From Blautia glucerasea (lineage in GTDB: Bacteria; Bacillota; Clostridia; Lachnospirales; Lachnospiraceae), in contig NZ_JAAITU010000006.1 of NCBI RefSeq assembly GCF_013304385.1, forward strand, positions 62,001 to 126,000: a DNA stretch of 64,000 nucleotides. Reading direction: 5' to 3'. Numbering within the stretch: position 1 is the stretch's first letter; every line of letters begins with the position of its first letter. The position numbers were made by a program, and so were the translations under genes. Below, one piece after another: positions 45,103 to 54,142 of the stretch. The notes beneath the pieces were generated by a model that saw only the letters and a program-made list of their open reading frames with translations, was not told where the DNA came from and made no database searches.

Positions 45103-45144
45103 CGGGAGGGATTGCTGATTTTGCAATCCCTCCCGTAAGTTTTT
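45103..45144 (+). terminator. Intrinsic terminator after oppA
   Basis: CGGGAGGGATTGC (45103-45115) pairs exactly with GCAATCCCTCCCG (45123-45135), then TTTTT. No promoter is visible between it and the MATE gene start at 45167, so downstream genes would depend on read-through or on a promoter inside. Confidence 0.9.
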
Positions 45145-45166
45145 ATAAGGGAAAGGATGAAAAAGA

Positions 45167-46507
45167 ATGACTGGTTTGCTGACGGAAGGGCCGGTTAAAA
45201 GAAGACTGGCATTATTTACCCTTCCCATTCTTGTAAGTAACATTCTGCAGCAGCTGTATAGTGCTGCAGATGCAGTGATCGTAGGGCGTGTAGCAGGCGG
45301 GAACTCTTTGGCAGCAGTAGGTGCCAGTACACCAATCATTACCCTTTTAGTTGCACTGATGATCGGCCTTGGGGCAGGAACCGAGATCATCCTGGCCAGA
45401 AAGATTGGTGAGAAGGATGCAAAGGGACAGAAGATCACTCTGGATTCCATGCTTACAACGATTTTGGTGATTGCAGTTATAACAATGTTGATCGGTTTTT
45501 GGGGTTCCAGATTTTTACTTTCTTTGATCGGTACACCGGCAGAGATATTGGATGAAGCAGTTCTCTATCTGAAATATTATTTTCTTGGGCTTGTGGGTGT
45601 TGCAGGCTACAATACATTAAGCGGACTGATCCGCAGTAGTGGAAATGCAATTGTTCCACTGGTTCTTTTACTGATTTCAGCAGTACTGAATATTGGACTG
45701 GATCTGACTTTTGTAGGGGGACTGGGTATGGGCGTGAAAGGCGCAGCGATTGCCACAGTTTTGTCTCAGACCATAGCCTTTATCTGCTGTCTTATTTATA
45801 CAAATACGAAAAAAGGAATGATCAGGTATAATCCATTTCATTTGAAAATAAGCCTTACTGCTATCAAGCAGGGCTTTATATACGGAATTCCCTGCTCTGT
45901 GCAGCAATGCGCCAACAGCATCGGTATGATCGTGCTGCAGATAGCAGTAAATTCACTGGGAACGCAGGTGGTTACAGCTTATACGGTAGGGTCAAAGATT
46001 GATTCATTTGCAAATATACCTATCTCAGGCATCGGACAGTCCTTATGTATTTTTACAAGTCAGAATCTGGGAGCAGATAAACCGGATCGTGTGAGAAAGG
46101 GCAAACGCTTCAGTTTGATGTGGGCTTATGGTTACAGTCTGTTCCTGGTGCTTTTATTCTGGGGAACAGGAAAAGCAATACCATCACTTTTCTGTAGTGA
46201 TCTTGCAGTGGCAAAAATGTCAGAAAGCTATATCCGGGTTTTAAGTATTGCATATTTCATGGCTTCCTATTGGGTAGTTCTTCATGGTTTTATCCAGGGA
46301 ACAGGAAATACGGCAGTACCAATGGCTATCACTCTTGTTGGAAATTGGGGAGCAAGGCTTCCTCTTGCATATATTCTGAAAAGCTTCTGGGGAGAAATGG
46401 GCGTATGGCTGGCAGTGCCCAGCGGATGGGTGGCTTCTGTGATCCTTACATGGCTGTTTCTTCACAGTAAATATTACAAAGAGAAATTGAAAAAACAGGG
46501 AATGTAA
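45167..46507 (+). CDS. MATE-family multidrug/metabolite exporter
   Basis: 446 residues with twelve predicted membrane spans. RRLALFTLPILVSNILQQLYSAADAVIVGR near the start (interrupted here) is the MATE hallmark. Exports cationic compounds using Na+ or H+. It directly follows the oppA terminator and precedes the peptidase genes by 12 bases, so it may export a product of the pathway. Confidence 0.88.
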   Translation: MTGLLTEGPVKRRLALFTLPILVSNILQQLYSAADAVIVGRVAGGNSLAAVGASTPIITLLVALMIGLGAGTEIILARKIGEKDAKGQKITLDSMLTTILVIAVITMLIGFWGSRFLLSLIGTPAEILDEAVLYLKYYFLGLVGVAGYNTLSGLIRSSGNAIVPLVLLLISAVLNIGLDLTFVGGLGMGVKGAAIATVLSQTIAFICCLIYTNTKKGMIRYNPFHLKISLTAIKQGFIYGIPCSVQQCANSIGMIVLQIAVNSLGTQVVTAYTVGSKIDSFANIPISGIGQSLCIFTSQNLGADKPDRVRKGKRFSLMWAYGYSLFLVLLFWGTGKAIPSLFCSDLAVAKMSESYIRVLSIAYFMASYWVVLHGFIQGTGNTAVPMAITLVGNWGARLPLAYILKSFWGEMGVWLAVPSGWVASVILTWLFLHSKYYKEKLKKQGM

Positions 46508-46518
46508 CCAAGGAGGGC

Positions 46519-48102
46519 ATGATGAAGGAACAAGGTAAAGCACAGGTTGCAGAAAAAGAGCAGTGGAAACGTAAACTTCTGGAAACTGCTGTAAGCCGTG
46601 CACAGGATTTTGTAAAAAGCCTGATACGTATCGGAGAAGAAAATCCTTACGAAATGATTCTGGAAAAAGCAACGCCTGAAAGTACAGACTGGATGGAAGA
46701 ATACGGACTGCCGGTTACAGATACTGACCGGCAAATGATGAAGTTCTGGTTTGGCCTTGAAAAAGAAAAACTGCAGGCAATGGGAAATACCGTTGCAAAT
46801 GCATTCCTTCATGGCTTTATCAGTCAGAGCAGGGATCGAAAAGACAGAAAAAGAGTAAGGTTCTTTTATCAGATCGGTCAGGAAGCTCTGGCAAAGGAAG
46901 TGGTAAAAGCATTAAAGGAAAAAGGCCTTACTCCTGTGATCACAGAACCTCATATATTGTATGCAAGCCAGGGGCAGAAAGATCTTTTGCTTGAGCATGG
47001 GGATGTAATGGACGAAGAACTATTTCATGCTGAGTGGGAAGCTTATAAAGCTGCTATGTATTTATATGAGAAAGAACTTAAGGATACCTGCGGAATGATC
47101 GGCATTGATCAGTTTGGTATGGAGCCAGTAGTAGATACAGGTAATGAAAATGCTTTTCTTTCAGAAGAAAATAAAGAGTGGCTTACAAAACTTTCACAGA
47201 AAAAACGTGATTTTGAAGCACAGTGGATCCGCCCCTCTGAGATTTCTTTCTGCAAGGTGGCTTTTCCAAATATGCTGGTGGGAGAACGGTTTGAACAGAT
47301 TTTTGATGACTTTTTCCGGATGAATGCAGAAGTATCTGAGCCTTTTGAACTTCTTCAGCAGGTACTGATCGATGGGCTTGATACCTGTGAGACTGTGGAG
47401 ATCAAAGGCTGTAATGGAAATGAAACAGACATTAAGATCAGCCTTTGGCCTGTGAAGGATCCGGAAAAAGAGACAAAATTTCTGAATTGCGGCGGAGATC
47501 TGAATATTCCTTATGGAGAGGTTTTTACAACTCCTAGGCTGACTGGGACAACGGGACTTTATCATGTGGAAGAAATCTGTCTGAAAGGTATCTTTTATCA
47601 TGATCTTCGGCTTACCTTTAAGGATGGATGGGTTGTGGATGCTACCTGTAAAGAAGGAAAAGAGTATGTGATGAACCGGCTTTTGTATCCTTATCAGCAG
47701 GTAACTATGGGTGAATTTGCAATCGGAAGCAACACAAAGGCGTATTCTATTGCCCATAGATATCAGCTGGGAGGCAGAATGCCGATCCTGATCTACGAGA
47801 AAATGGGACCTCACATTGCAATCGGAGATCCGTGCTTTGCAAGATCTGAGGATGCACCGATTTACAATATGTATGACCATAAAGAAATGGTGTGCAGGGA
47901 AAATGAAGTGACAAAGGACCGGGAGAAAAAAGAAGATGTGTATTTTGAAAACCATGTAGATATAACACTTCCCTATCATCAGGTGGAGTATTTAAGAGGC
48001 ATAAAAAAGGACGGCAGCAAAGTTGCTTTTATTGAAAAAGGCAGATTTGTACTGCCTGGAACAGATGGATTAAATACCGGATTTGGAGGCGGTGAAAAAT
48101 GA
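46519..48102 (+). CDS. M29-family aminopeptidase
   Basis: 527 residues. Metal-ligand motifs of the AmpS/M29 family: GEVFTTP, GEFAIGSN, EKMGPHIAIGDP (glutamates, histidine, aspartate). Cytoplasmic (no signal). Releases N-terminal residues from peptides. ATG pair at 46519/46522 after AAGGAGGGC. Its stop overlaps the next gene by 4 bases. Confidence 0.85.
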   Translation: MMKEQGKAQVAEKEQWKRKLLETAVSRAQDFVKSLIRIGEENPYEMILEKATPESTDWMEEYGLPVTDTDRQMMKFWFGLEKEKLQAMGNTVANAFLHGFISQSRDRKDRKRVRFFYQIGQEALAKEVVKALKEKGLTPVITEPHILYASQGQKDLLLEHGDVMDEELFHAEWEAYKAAMYLYEKELKDTCGMIGIDQFGMEPVVDTGNENAFLSEENKEWLTKLSQKKRDFEAQWIRPSEISFCKVAFPNMLVGERFEQIFDDFFRMNAEVSEPFELLQQVLIDGLDTCETVEIKGCNGNETDIKISLWPVKDPEKETKFLNCGGDLNIPYGEVFTTPRLTGTTGLYHVEEICLKGIFYHDLRLTFKDGWVVDATCKEGKEYVMNRLLYPYQQVTMGEFAIGSNTKAYSIAHRYQLGGRMPILIYEKMGPHIAIGDPCFARSEDAPIYNMYDHKEMVCRENEVTKDREKKEDVYFENHVDITLPYHQVEYLRGIKKDGSKVAFIEKGRFVLPGTDGLNTGFGGGEK

Positions 48103-49292
48103 GAACATTATACTTAGGAAAATGGCTGTACACAGCAGATGCAGCAGGAACAGTGATTGAAGATTTTGCAATGCTGACCGAAGGGGAGCAGATCCTCTGG
48201 GTGAAAAAAAGAGAGGAAACAGACCAGACAGAGGCAGATCAGGTGATCGATCTGAAGGATGCATATGTTGTTCCAGGATTTATTGACTGTCATGTGCATT
48301 TTCTTGGAAGCACCAGCCACGGAGGCGGAGATTATGCAAATGAAAACCGTGAGATCGCCAATGTAGTATGTGAGGGAGCAGCCCATGCGAAACAGCTGCT
48401 GAAAGCAGGTGTGGTTGCCTGCAGAGATCTGGGTTCATATAAAGGTTATGCGTTGGGCATTCGTGATGCTATCAATCGTGGACTGATCGTTGGGCCTAAG
48501 ATACTTGCCTGTGGTTATGCAGTGTGTGCAAGAGGCGGACACGGTTATGAGATCAGTTATGAAGTAGATGATCCGGATCAGATGCGTGGAGCAGTCCGGC
48601 AGGTGGTCAAGGATGGTGCTGATGTGGTGAAACTGATGGTATCTGGAGGCGTTAATTCACCAGGACCTGAGCCGGGACCATGTGAGCTTACCTGGGAAGA
48701 GATTCAAACAGGAATTGAAACTGCTCATAACTGGGGTAGAAAAGTGGGAGTACATGCCCATGGAAATACAGCTATTCGCAGATGCGTAGACGCAGGCGTA
48801 GACTCTATTGAGCATGGCGTATTTATGACTGAGGATATTATGGATAAGATGAGTGCACAGGGAACCTTCCTTGTCCCCACCTTATGCGCTCCATATTATG
48901 CAGTAAATGAGGGAATCCGCCTTGAACCGGATAATCCTGACCACAAGAAGAGCAAAGAAGTTCTGCAGCGTCACAGAGATGTTCTGAAAAGATGCTGGGA
49001 AAAAGGAGTTAAGATCGCAATGGGAACAGATGCAGGCTGTCCCTTTAATCCATATGAAGCAGCAGCCCATGAAATGGTGCTGATGGTTATGGCAGGCCTT
49101 ACTCCGAAGGCTGCTTTGGATGCTGCAACCAGAGGCGGGGCAGAGCTTCTGGATCTTCCAGAACTTGGATCTCTGGAAGCAGGAAAAAAAGTAAGCTTTG
49201 TGTGCCTGAAAGGTAATCCACTGGAAAAGATCGATTATGTAGATGAATTGACAGCTCTTTATATGGATGGAAAGAAAGTGAATCTGGATTAA
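48099..49292 (+). CDS. COG1228-type amidohydrolase (prolidase/imidazolonepropionase-like)
   Basis: 397 residues, TIM-barrel amidohydrolase. Ligands: HVHF after FIDC, a lysine in VVKLMVSGG, HAHGN, EHGVF and the aspartate in MGTDAG. Closest to the Xaa-Pro/Xaa-Arg dipeptidase branch of the superfamily, which fits the surrounding peptidases. No signal peptide. Translationally coupled to the M29 gene. Confidence 0.8.
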   Translation: MRTLYLGKWLYTADAAGTVIEDFAMLTEGEQILWVKKREETDQTEADQVIDLKDAYVVPGFIDCHVHFLGSTSHGGGDYANENREIANVVCEGAAHAKQLLKAGVVACRDLGSYKGYALGIRDAINRGLIVGPKILACGYAVCARGGHGYEISYEVDDPDQMRGAVRQVVKDGADVVKLMVSGGVNSPGPEPGPCELTWEEIQTGIETAHNWGRKVGVHAHGNTAIRRCVDAGVDSIEHGVFMTEDIMDKMSAQGTFLVPTLCAPYYAVNEGIRLEPDNPDHKKSKEVLQRHRDVLKRCWEKGVKIAMGTDAGCPFNPYEAAAHEMVLMVMAGLTPKAALDAATRGGAELLDLPELGSLEAGKKVSFVCLKGNPLEKIDYVDELTALYMDGKKVNLD

Positions 49293-49341
49293 ATCATAAC
49301 TGTAATGGTATTGAAAATCATATTAAAGGAGGAACACTTAA

Positions 49342-50523
49342 ATGGCAGATTTTATGTTTTACCAGCCCACCAGAATTGATTTTGGTGCAGGAAAGCTTGA
49401 AAAGGCAGGAGAGATCGTTGCATCCTACGGCGACAGTTGTCTGCTTGTCACTACCACAAATAAGGAAGATGTATTGAGACCTTTATATGACAGGGTAAAA
49501 AAGATCCTGGAGAAAGCAGGAATCCGTTACGTACATTTTGATGAAGTTGTTCCAAATCCGGATATTCGGGGAATTGCAAAGGCAATTGAGATTGTAAATA
49601 AAGAAAAATTGCAGGTAATACTGGCTGTAGGAGGAGGCAGTTCCATGGATACAGCTAAATCTGTGGCATTGTTCCATGATGCAGGAGAAATCCACTGGAA
49701 AGAAGTATTTTCAAAATATTCCAGCCCTTCTGCTGTATATGAACTTCCGGGAAAAAGTGTACTGCCGGTGATCGCCGTACCAACAACTGCAGGAACCGGA
49801 AGCGAACTTACCCAGGCAATGATCATTTCTGACCAGGAAAACAATGATAAAGAATGTGTGTACCATCAGGCAGTTTTCCCACGGGTTGCCATCATTGACC
49901 CGGAGCTTTGTCGTACATTGCCGCCTTATCCAACTGCGATTACAGGATTTGACGCATTTACTCATTCTTTTGAAAGCTATGTAAGAGAACTGGCATCTCC
50001 TTATACCATGCTTCTTGGGAAGGAAGCTATGCGAACTATTATACAGGTGCTGCCCAAGCTGGTAAAGGATACTTCCAATATGGAATACAGGGAGTCTATG
50101 TCAAGAGCAGCTGCATTTTCCGGGATTTCCCTGAGCAATGCTTCTGCAACCATTCCGCATCCATTAAGTGAGGTGATCGGAGGGGTAACACCAAGAATCG
50201 CACATGGACAGTGTCTGGCATGTCTGTATCCTGCATTTATCAGATTCCAGATCACAAAAACACCGGAAAAATGTGCAGATGTGGCAAGGCTTTTTGATCC
50301 TGCTCTTGCACAGGTTTCTGATGAGGAGGCTGCATCCCACCTTCCGGCACAGATTGAAGGCTTTTTGAAAGAAATCGGACTTTACAATACACTTTCCAAT
50401 TTGGGAGTGACCAAAGAGCAGTTTGAGGAAATGAAAGGAAATTTTGTATTTAATGTTCTTCCATTTGCACCGAAGGAAACACTCCTTCAGATCATGACTG
50501 AAAGCTATGGAGAAAAATTATGA
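49342..50523 (+). CDS. Iron-containing alcohol dehydrogenase
   Basis: 393 residues. NAD site GGGSSMDTAK and metal ligands in GFDAFTHSFESYV, PHPLSEVIGG and AHGQCLA. Oxidises or reduces an alcohol/aldehyde; the substrate is unknown. Its place between peptidase genes suggests it handles a side-chain or sugar fragment released from the peptide substrate. Stop overlaps pepF by 4 bases. Confidence 0.88.
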   Translation: MADFMFYQPTRIDFGAGKLEKAGEIVASYGDSCLLVTTTNKEDVLRPLYDRVKKILEKAGIRYVHFDEVVPNPDIRGIAKAIEIVNKEKLQVILAVGGGSSMDTAKSVALFHDAGEIHWKEVFSKYSSPSAVYELPGKSVLPVIAVPTTAGTGSELTQAMIISDQENNDKECVYHQAVFPRVAIIDPELCRTLPPYPTAITGFDAFTHSFESYVRELASPYTMLLGKEAMRTIIQVLPKLVKDTSNMEYRESMSRAAAFSGISLSNASATIPHPLSEVIGGVTPRIAHGQCLACLYPAFIRFQITKTPEKCADVARLFDPALAQVSDEEAASHLPAQIEGFLKEIGLYNTLSNLGVTKEQFEEMKGNFVFNVLPFAPKETLLQIMTESYGEKL

Positions 50524-52229
50524 TTAAATTTAAAGATATTCCATTTTACAGATTGGATATGGTGTCCTATAAACGACACTTTGAAGAAGAACTGGAACGC
50601 TTTTCCAATGCAAAAACTATGGAAGAAGCTTATGATGCAATGCTGGATCTTGATACACTGATGGTGAAATACCAGACAATGGCAACCATCGTTGAGATTC
50701 GTAATACTATGGATGTAACAGATGCTTTTTATAAAGAAGAAGCTGCCTGGTGTGATAAGATCCGTCCAGAATATGAAGCATTGGAAAGCCGCCTTAGCAG
50801 TGCTATGGAAAAGACTCCTTTTAAAGAACAGCTTTCTTATTTTACAGGCGAAGAAGCATTCAAAAAAGCAGGACTGAAGGAGCAGTGTTTTTCAGAAGAG
50901 ATTCTGGAGGATCTAAGAGAAGAAAACAGACTGTCTGCCAGATATTCAGAGCTTACAGCTACACTTAAGGCAAAAACAGCAGAAGGTGAAGTGCCGCTTG
51001 TAAGTCTTGCCAAAATGGGATCAAGTGAAAACAGGGAAGAAAGATCTAGGTTTTATAAAATATGGGAAGAAAGCTGGATGGGAATTGCACAGGAACTGGA
51101 TCAGGTTTATGACGGTCTTGTCAAGATTCGTGCAAAGATTGCCGGAAAGCTTGGAAAAGACAGTTATACTCAAATTGGCTATTGTTCCATGGGAAGAACC
51201 AGCTATGGAAAGAAGGAAGTTGCGGCCTTTAGAAATGCAGTAAAAGAGCAGCTTGTTCCGGTAGTGACACAGCTTTTTGAAGAACAAAGGAAACGACTGG
51301 GTGTGGAAACGCTTTATCATTATGATGAGGATTTCAGTTTCCCAGGTGAAAAGTACGATATAACAGACAATGTGGTAGGGGCATTTAAGAAGATTTATGG
51401 TTCTATGTCCAAAGAAACAGCTGTATTTTATGACGATCTGACAAGAGGGGAGTTTTATGATCTTGCAGTCCGTCCAGGGAAGATCAATGGTGCTTATTCT
51501 AATTTGGTAGGCCGGTATAATATGCCATTTATTTTTGAAACCTATAACAGCACGTTTGGTGCATTAAAAACCTTTGCCCATGAAACAGGACATGGTTTCC
51601 ATTCTTATCTAAAGCGTGGAGAGCCATTTAGGTTTACAGAGAACTGCAGCAGTGATCTTGCAGAGATCCATTCCATGAGTATGGAATTTCTTGTGTGGCC
51701 TTACCTGAATGAAACCATGCCGGAAGCACAGATCGACAGATATAAATATCAGCATCTGAAAGGGGCTCTTTCCTTTATACCTTATGGCTGTGCAGTTGAT
51801 GAATTCCAGGAAACTGTATATGACCATCCGGAGATGACACCAAATCAGAGACTTGATTTATGGAAAAAGCTGGAACATGAGTATATGCCTTTCAGACATT
51901 ACGATAACCAGAGTTTTCTTTCAGAAGGCAGGTTCTGGCAGAGACAGACTCATATTTATAAATGGCCATTTTACTATATTGATTATGTACTGGCACAGAC
52001 CTGTGCAATGCAGGTGCATTTCCTCTGTGAAGAAAACAGGGAAAAGGGCTGGAACTGTTACATGGATATCCTTAGATACAGTGGAAAGTATGGTTTTACA
52101 GATACTCTTCATAAAGCAGGTCTGCAGGTTCCGTTTGAGGACGGGGTGATCCGAACGCTTTCAGAGAAAGCGATTGCCCAGATGGAGCAGTTATCTGCAA
52201 GAATACAGGGAGGTGGAAGCGGTGAGTGA
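50520..52229 (+). CDS. pepF: M3-family oligoendopeptidase
   Basis: 569 residues. Zinc motif HETGH in FAHETGHGFHSYL, with the downstream glutamate in LAEIHSMSMEF. M3B enzymes cut short peptides (about 6-20 residues) in the cytoplasm, a logical step after OppA-dependent import. Its end overlaps the next amidohydrolase. Confidence 0.92.
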   Translation: MIKFKDIPFYRLDMVSYKRHFEEELERFSNAKTMEEAYDAMLDLDTLMVKYQTMATIVEIRNTMDVTDAFYKEEAAWCDKIRPEYEALESRLSSAMEKTPFKEQLSYFTGEEAFKKAGLKEQCFSEEILEDLREENRLSARYSELTATLKAKTAEGEVPLVSLAKMGSSENREERSRFYKIWEESWMGIAQELDQVYDGLVKIRAKIAGKLGKDSYTQIGYCSMGRTSYGKKEVAAFRNAVKEQLVPVVTQLFEEQRKRLGVETLYHYDEDFSFPGEKYDITDNVVGAFKKIYGSMSKETAVFYDDLTRGEFYDLAVRPGKINGAYSNLVGRYNMPFIFETYNSTFGALKTFAHETGHGFHSYLKRGEPFRFTENCSSDLAEIHSMSMEFLVWPYLNETMPEAQIDRYKYQHLKGALSFIPYGCAVDEFQETVYDHPEMTPNQRLDLWKKLEHEYMPFRHYDNQSFLSEGRFWQRQTHIYKWPFYYIDYVLAQTCAMQVHFLCEENREKGWNCYMDILRYSGKYGFTDTLHKAGLQVPFEDGVIRTLSEKAIAQMEQLSARIQGGGSGE

Positions 52230-53391
52230 AACAGTTCTTATAAAGAACGGTACCATTGTTACCATGTCTGCAGAAGGAACCATTGAAAATGGCTGTATAC
52301 TGCTGGAAAATGGAAAGATCCTAAAGGTAGGACATACGGTTGACCAGCCAGAAAACTGCAGAGTGATTGATGCACATGGCGGCTTTGTTATGCCTGGTAT
52401 CATTGATGCACATTGCCACATCGGTGTTTTTGGATCCGGGATCGGTAATGCAGGTGTGGATGGAAATGAGGAGAATGATCCAATCACTCCTGAAATGCGA
52501 GGATTGGATGGGATTTATCCGCTGGATCCGGAGTTTAAAAAAGCTTATGAAGCAGGAGTTACCTGTGTAGCTACAGGCCCTGGCAGTGCCAATCCAATTG
52601 GTGGACAGTTCCTTGCAATGAAAACCAAGGGACGTACTATGGAGCAGATGGTGATCAAAGAGCCTCTTGCCATGAAAATGGCTTTTGGGGAAAATCCAAA
52701 AAATATATATGGCAGTAAACGTACTCCATCCACAAGAATGGGTGTGGCCGCACTGATCCGGGAAGCACTTTTTAAGGCAAAGGAATATGCAGACAAAAAG
52801 GAACGGGCAGCAGGGGATCCGGATAAGATGCCAGCTTTCAATATGAAGCTGGAAGCCCTTGTTCCTGTGATAAAGGGAGAACTTCTGGTAAAGGCTCATG
52901 CACACAGGGCAGATGATATCATGACTGCTATTCGTATTGCAGAAGAGTTTGACCTTAAGATGACCATTGAGCACTGTTCAGAGGGGCATTTGATCCCAGA
53001 AGAGTTTGCAGCCAAAAACAGAATTGCTATTCTTGGACCATTTACCGGATTTCCGCACAAAAACGAAACGATCCATCAGGATGAAGCTTCAGCAGGAATC
53101 CTGGAGCGGGCAGGAGTAAAGGTTGCTATTATGACAGATCTTCCGGGAATGCATGAGGAGAATCTGATCGTATGTGCAGGAATCTGCCACAGAAAAGGCA
53201 TGAGTGAGGAAGGGGCTTTAAGAGCAGTTACCCTTCACGCAGCACAGGCTATTGGCCTGGAGGACAGAATAGGATCCATTGAACCGGGCAAAGACGGAGA
53301 TATTGCAGTGTTTGATAAGAATCCTGTAAAGAATCTTGATGCAGCATGCATCTGCACATTGATTGATGGCAGGGTTGTATATGAAAAATAA
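52222..53391 (+). CDS. Second COG1228-type amidohydrolase
   Basis: 389 residues from the GTG at 52222 (after GGGAGGTGGAAGCG; the frame is open to 52174 but inside pepF). Ligand motifs: DAHCHIG, VKAHAHRADD, TIEHCSEGH and the aspartate in IMTDLPG. Different from the first amidohydrolase in lacking the bridging-lysine VVKLM segment. Substrate unknown; hydrolysis of a cyclic amide or dipeptide is plausible. Confidence 0.78.
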   Translation: MSETVLIKNGTIVTMSAEGTIENGCILLENGKILKVGHTVDQPENCRVIDAHGGFVMPGIIDAHCHIGVFGSGIGNAGVDGNEENDPITPEMRGLDGIYPLDPEFKKAYEAGVTCVATGPGSANPIGGQFLAMKTKGRTMEQMVIKEPLAMKMAFGENPKNIYGSKRTPSTRMGVAALIREALFKAKEYADKKERAAGDPDKMPAFNMKLEALVPVIKGELLVKAHAHRADDIMTAIRIAEEFDLKMTIEHCSEGHLIPEEFAAKNRIAILGPFTGFPHKNETIHQDEASAGILERAGVKVAIMTDLPGMHEENLIVCAGICHRKGMSEEGALRAVTLHAAQAIGLEDRIGSIEPGKDGDIAVFDKNPVKNLDAACICTLIDGRVVYEK

Positions 53392-53420
53392 TTATTTAGG
53401 ATAAGAAGGAGGAAAACATT

Positions 53421-54137
53421 ATGAAACACATTAAAATCGCAGCAGGACTGGCACATGTAAGTTACGCAAGGATCGCAGACAGAGTTCTGGAGGCTATTGA
53501 CGGCGGAGTTGATTATATCCATTCAGATGCAGCAGATATGTATGACCTGAAAAATATGCAGCTTATGGGAGGCCCACAGATCATTTCAGGACTTCGGGAA
53601 GTAACAGATAAGCATATTGAATGCCATATCTATACCATCGAGTGTGACCGTCTGTTTGTTGAAAAGCTGGCAAAGGCTGGCTGCACGATGCTGATCGTAC
53701 CAGCTGAGCATTTTATTGGAGCACCACTCGCTTACCTGATCAATTATTGCCGCGAGTTTGGCATGAAGATCGGTCTTACCGTAGGATGCTATACACCTCT
53801 TTGCTTTGTTGATGAGTCTATTAATGATATTGACCGTCTTCAGATCGTAACCCATGGTGTAGACGACACAGATGGACAGGATAACTGGGGATGGAGAAAA
53901 TCTGCTGTAGATTTGGTTCAGAGGGCAAGAAAGCTGATCGATGAGAAGAATCCACGCTGTGAGCTTGCTATTGATGGCGGCCTTCGTCATGATAATATGG
54001 ATCCGTTGATCGCATGCAATCCAGATGTGATCATCCTTTCTTCTGCAATCTTTAAGGATCCGGATGGAATCAAGGCCGGAGTCCAGAAGTGCAGAAAAGC
54101 CATTGATGAGGCTGCTGCAAAGTACGGATTAGAGTAA
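53421..54137 (+). CDS. Ribulose-phosphate 3-epimerase-like protein, divergent phosphate loop
   Basis: 238 residues, TIM barrel. The four metal ligands of RPE are present: His34 and Asp36 in YIHSDAADM, His69 in ECHIYT and Asp185 in AIDGGLRHD. The phosphate-binding segment that reads NPGFGGQ in true RPE is replaced by THGVDDTDGQDNWG around 144-157. So an epimerase acting on a different sugar-like substrate is likely. AGGAGGAAAACATT precedes the start. Confidence 0.72.
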   Translation: MKHIKIAAGLAHVSYARIADRVLEAIDGGVDYIHSDAADMYDLKNMQLMGGPQIISGLREVTDKHIECHIYTIECDRLFVEKLAKAGCTMLIVPAEHFIGAPLAYLINYCREFGMKIGLTVGCYTPLCFVDESINDIDRLQIVTHGVDDTDGQDNWGWRKSAVDLVQRARKLIDEKNPRCELAIDGGLRHDNMDPLIACNPDVIILSSAIFKDPDGIKAGVQKCRKAIDEAAAKYGLE

Positions 54138-54142
54138 GAACA

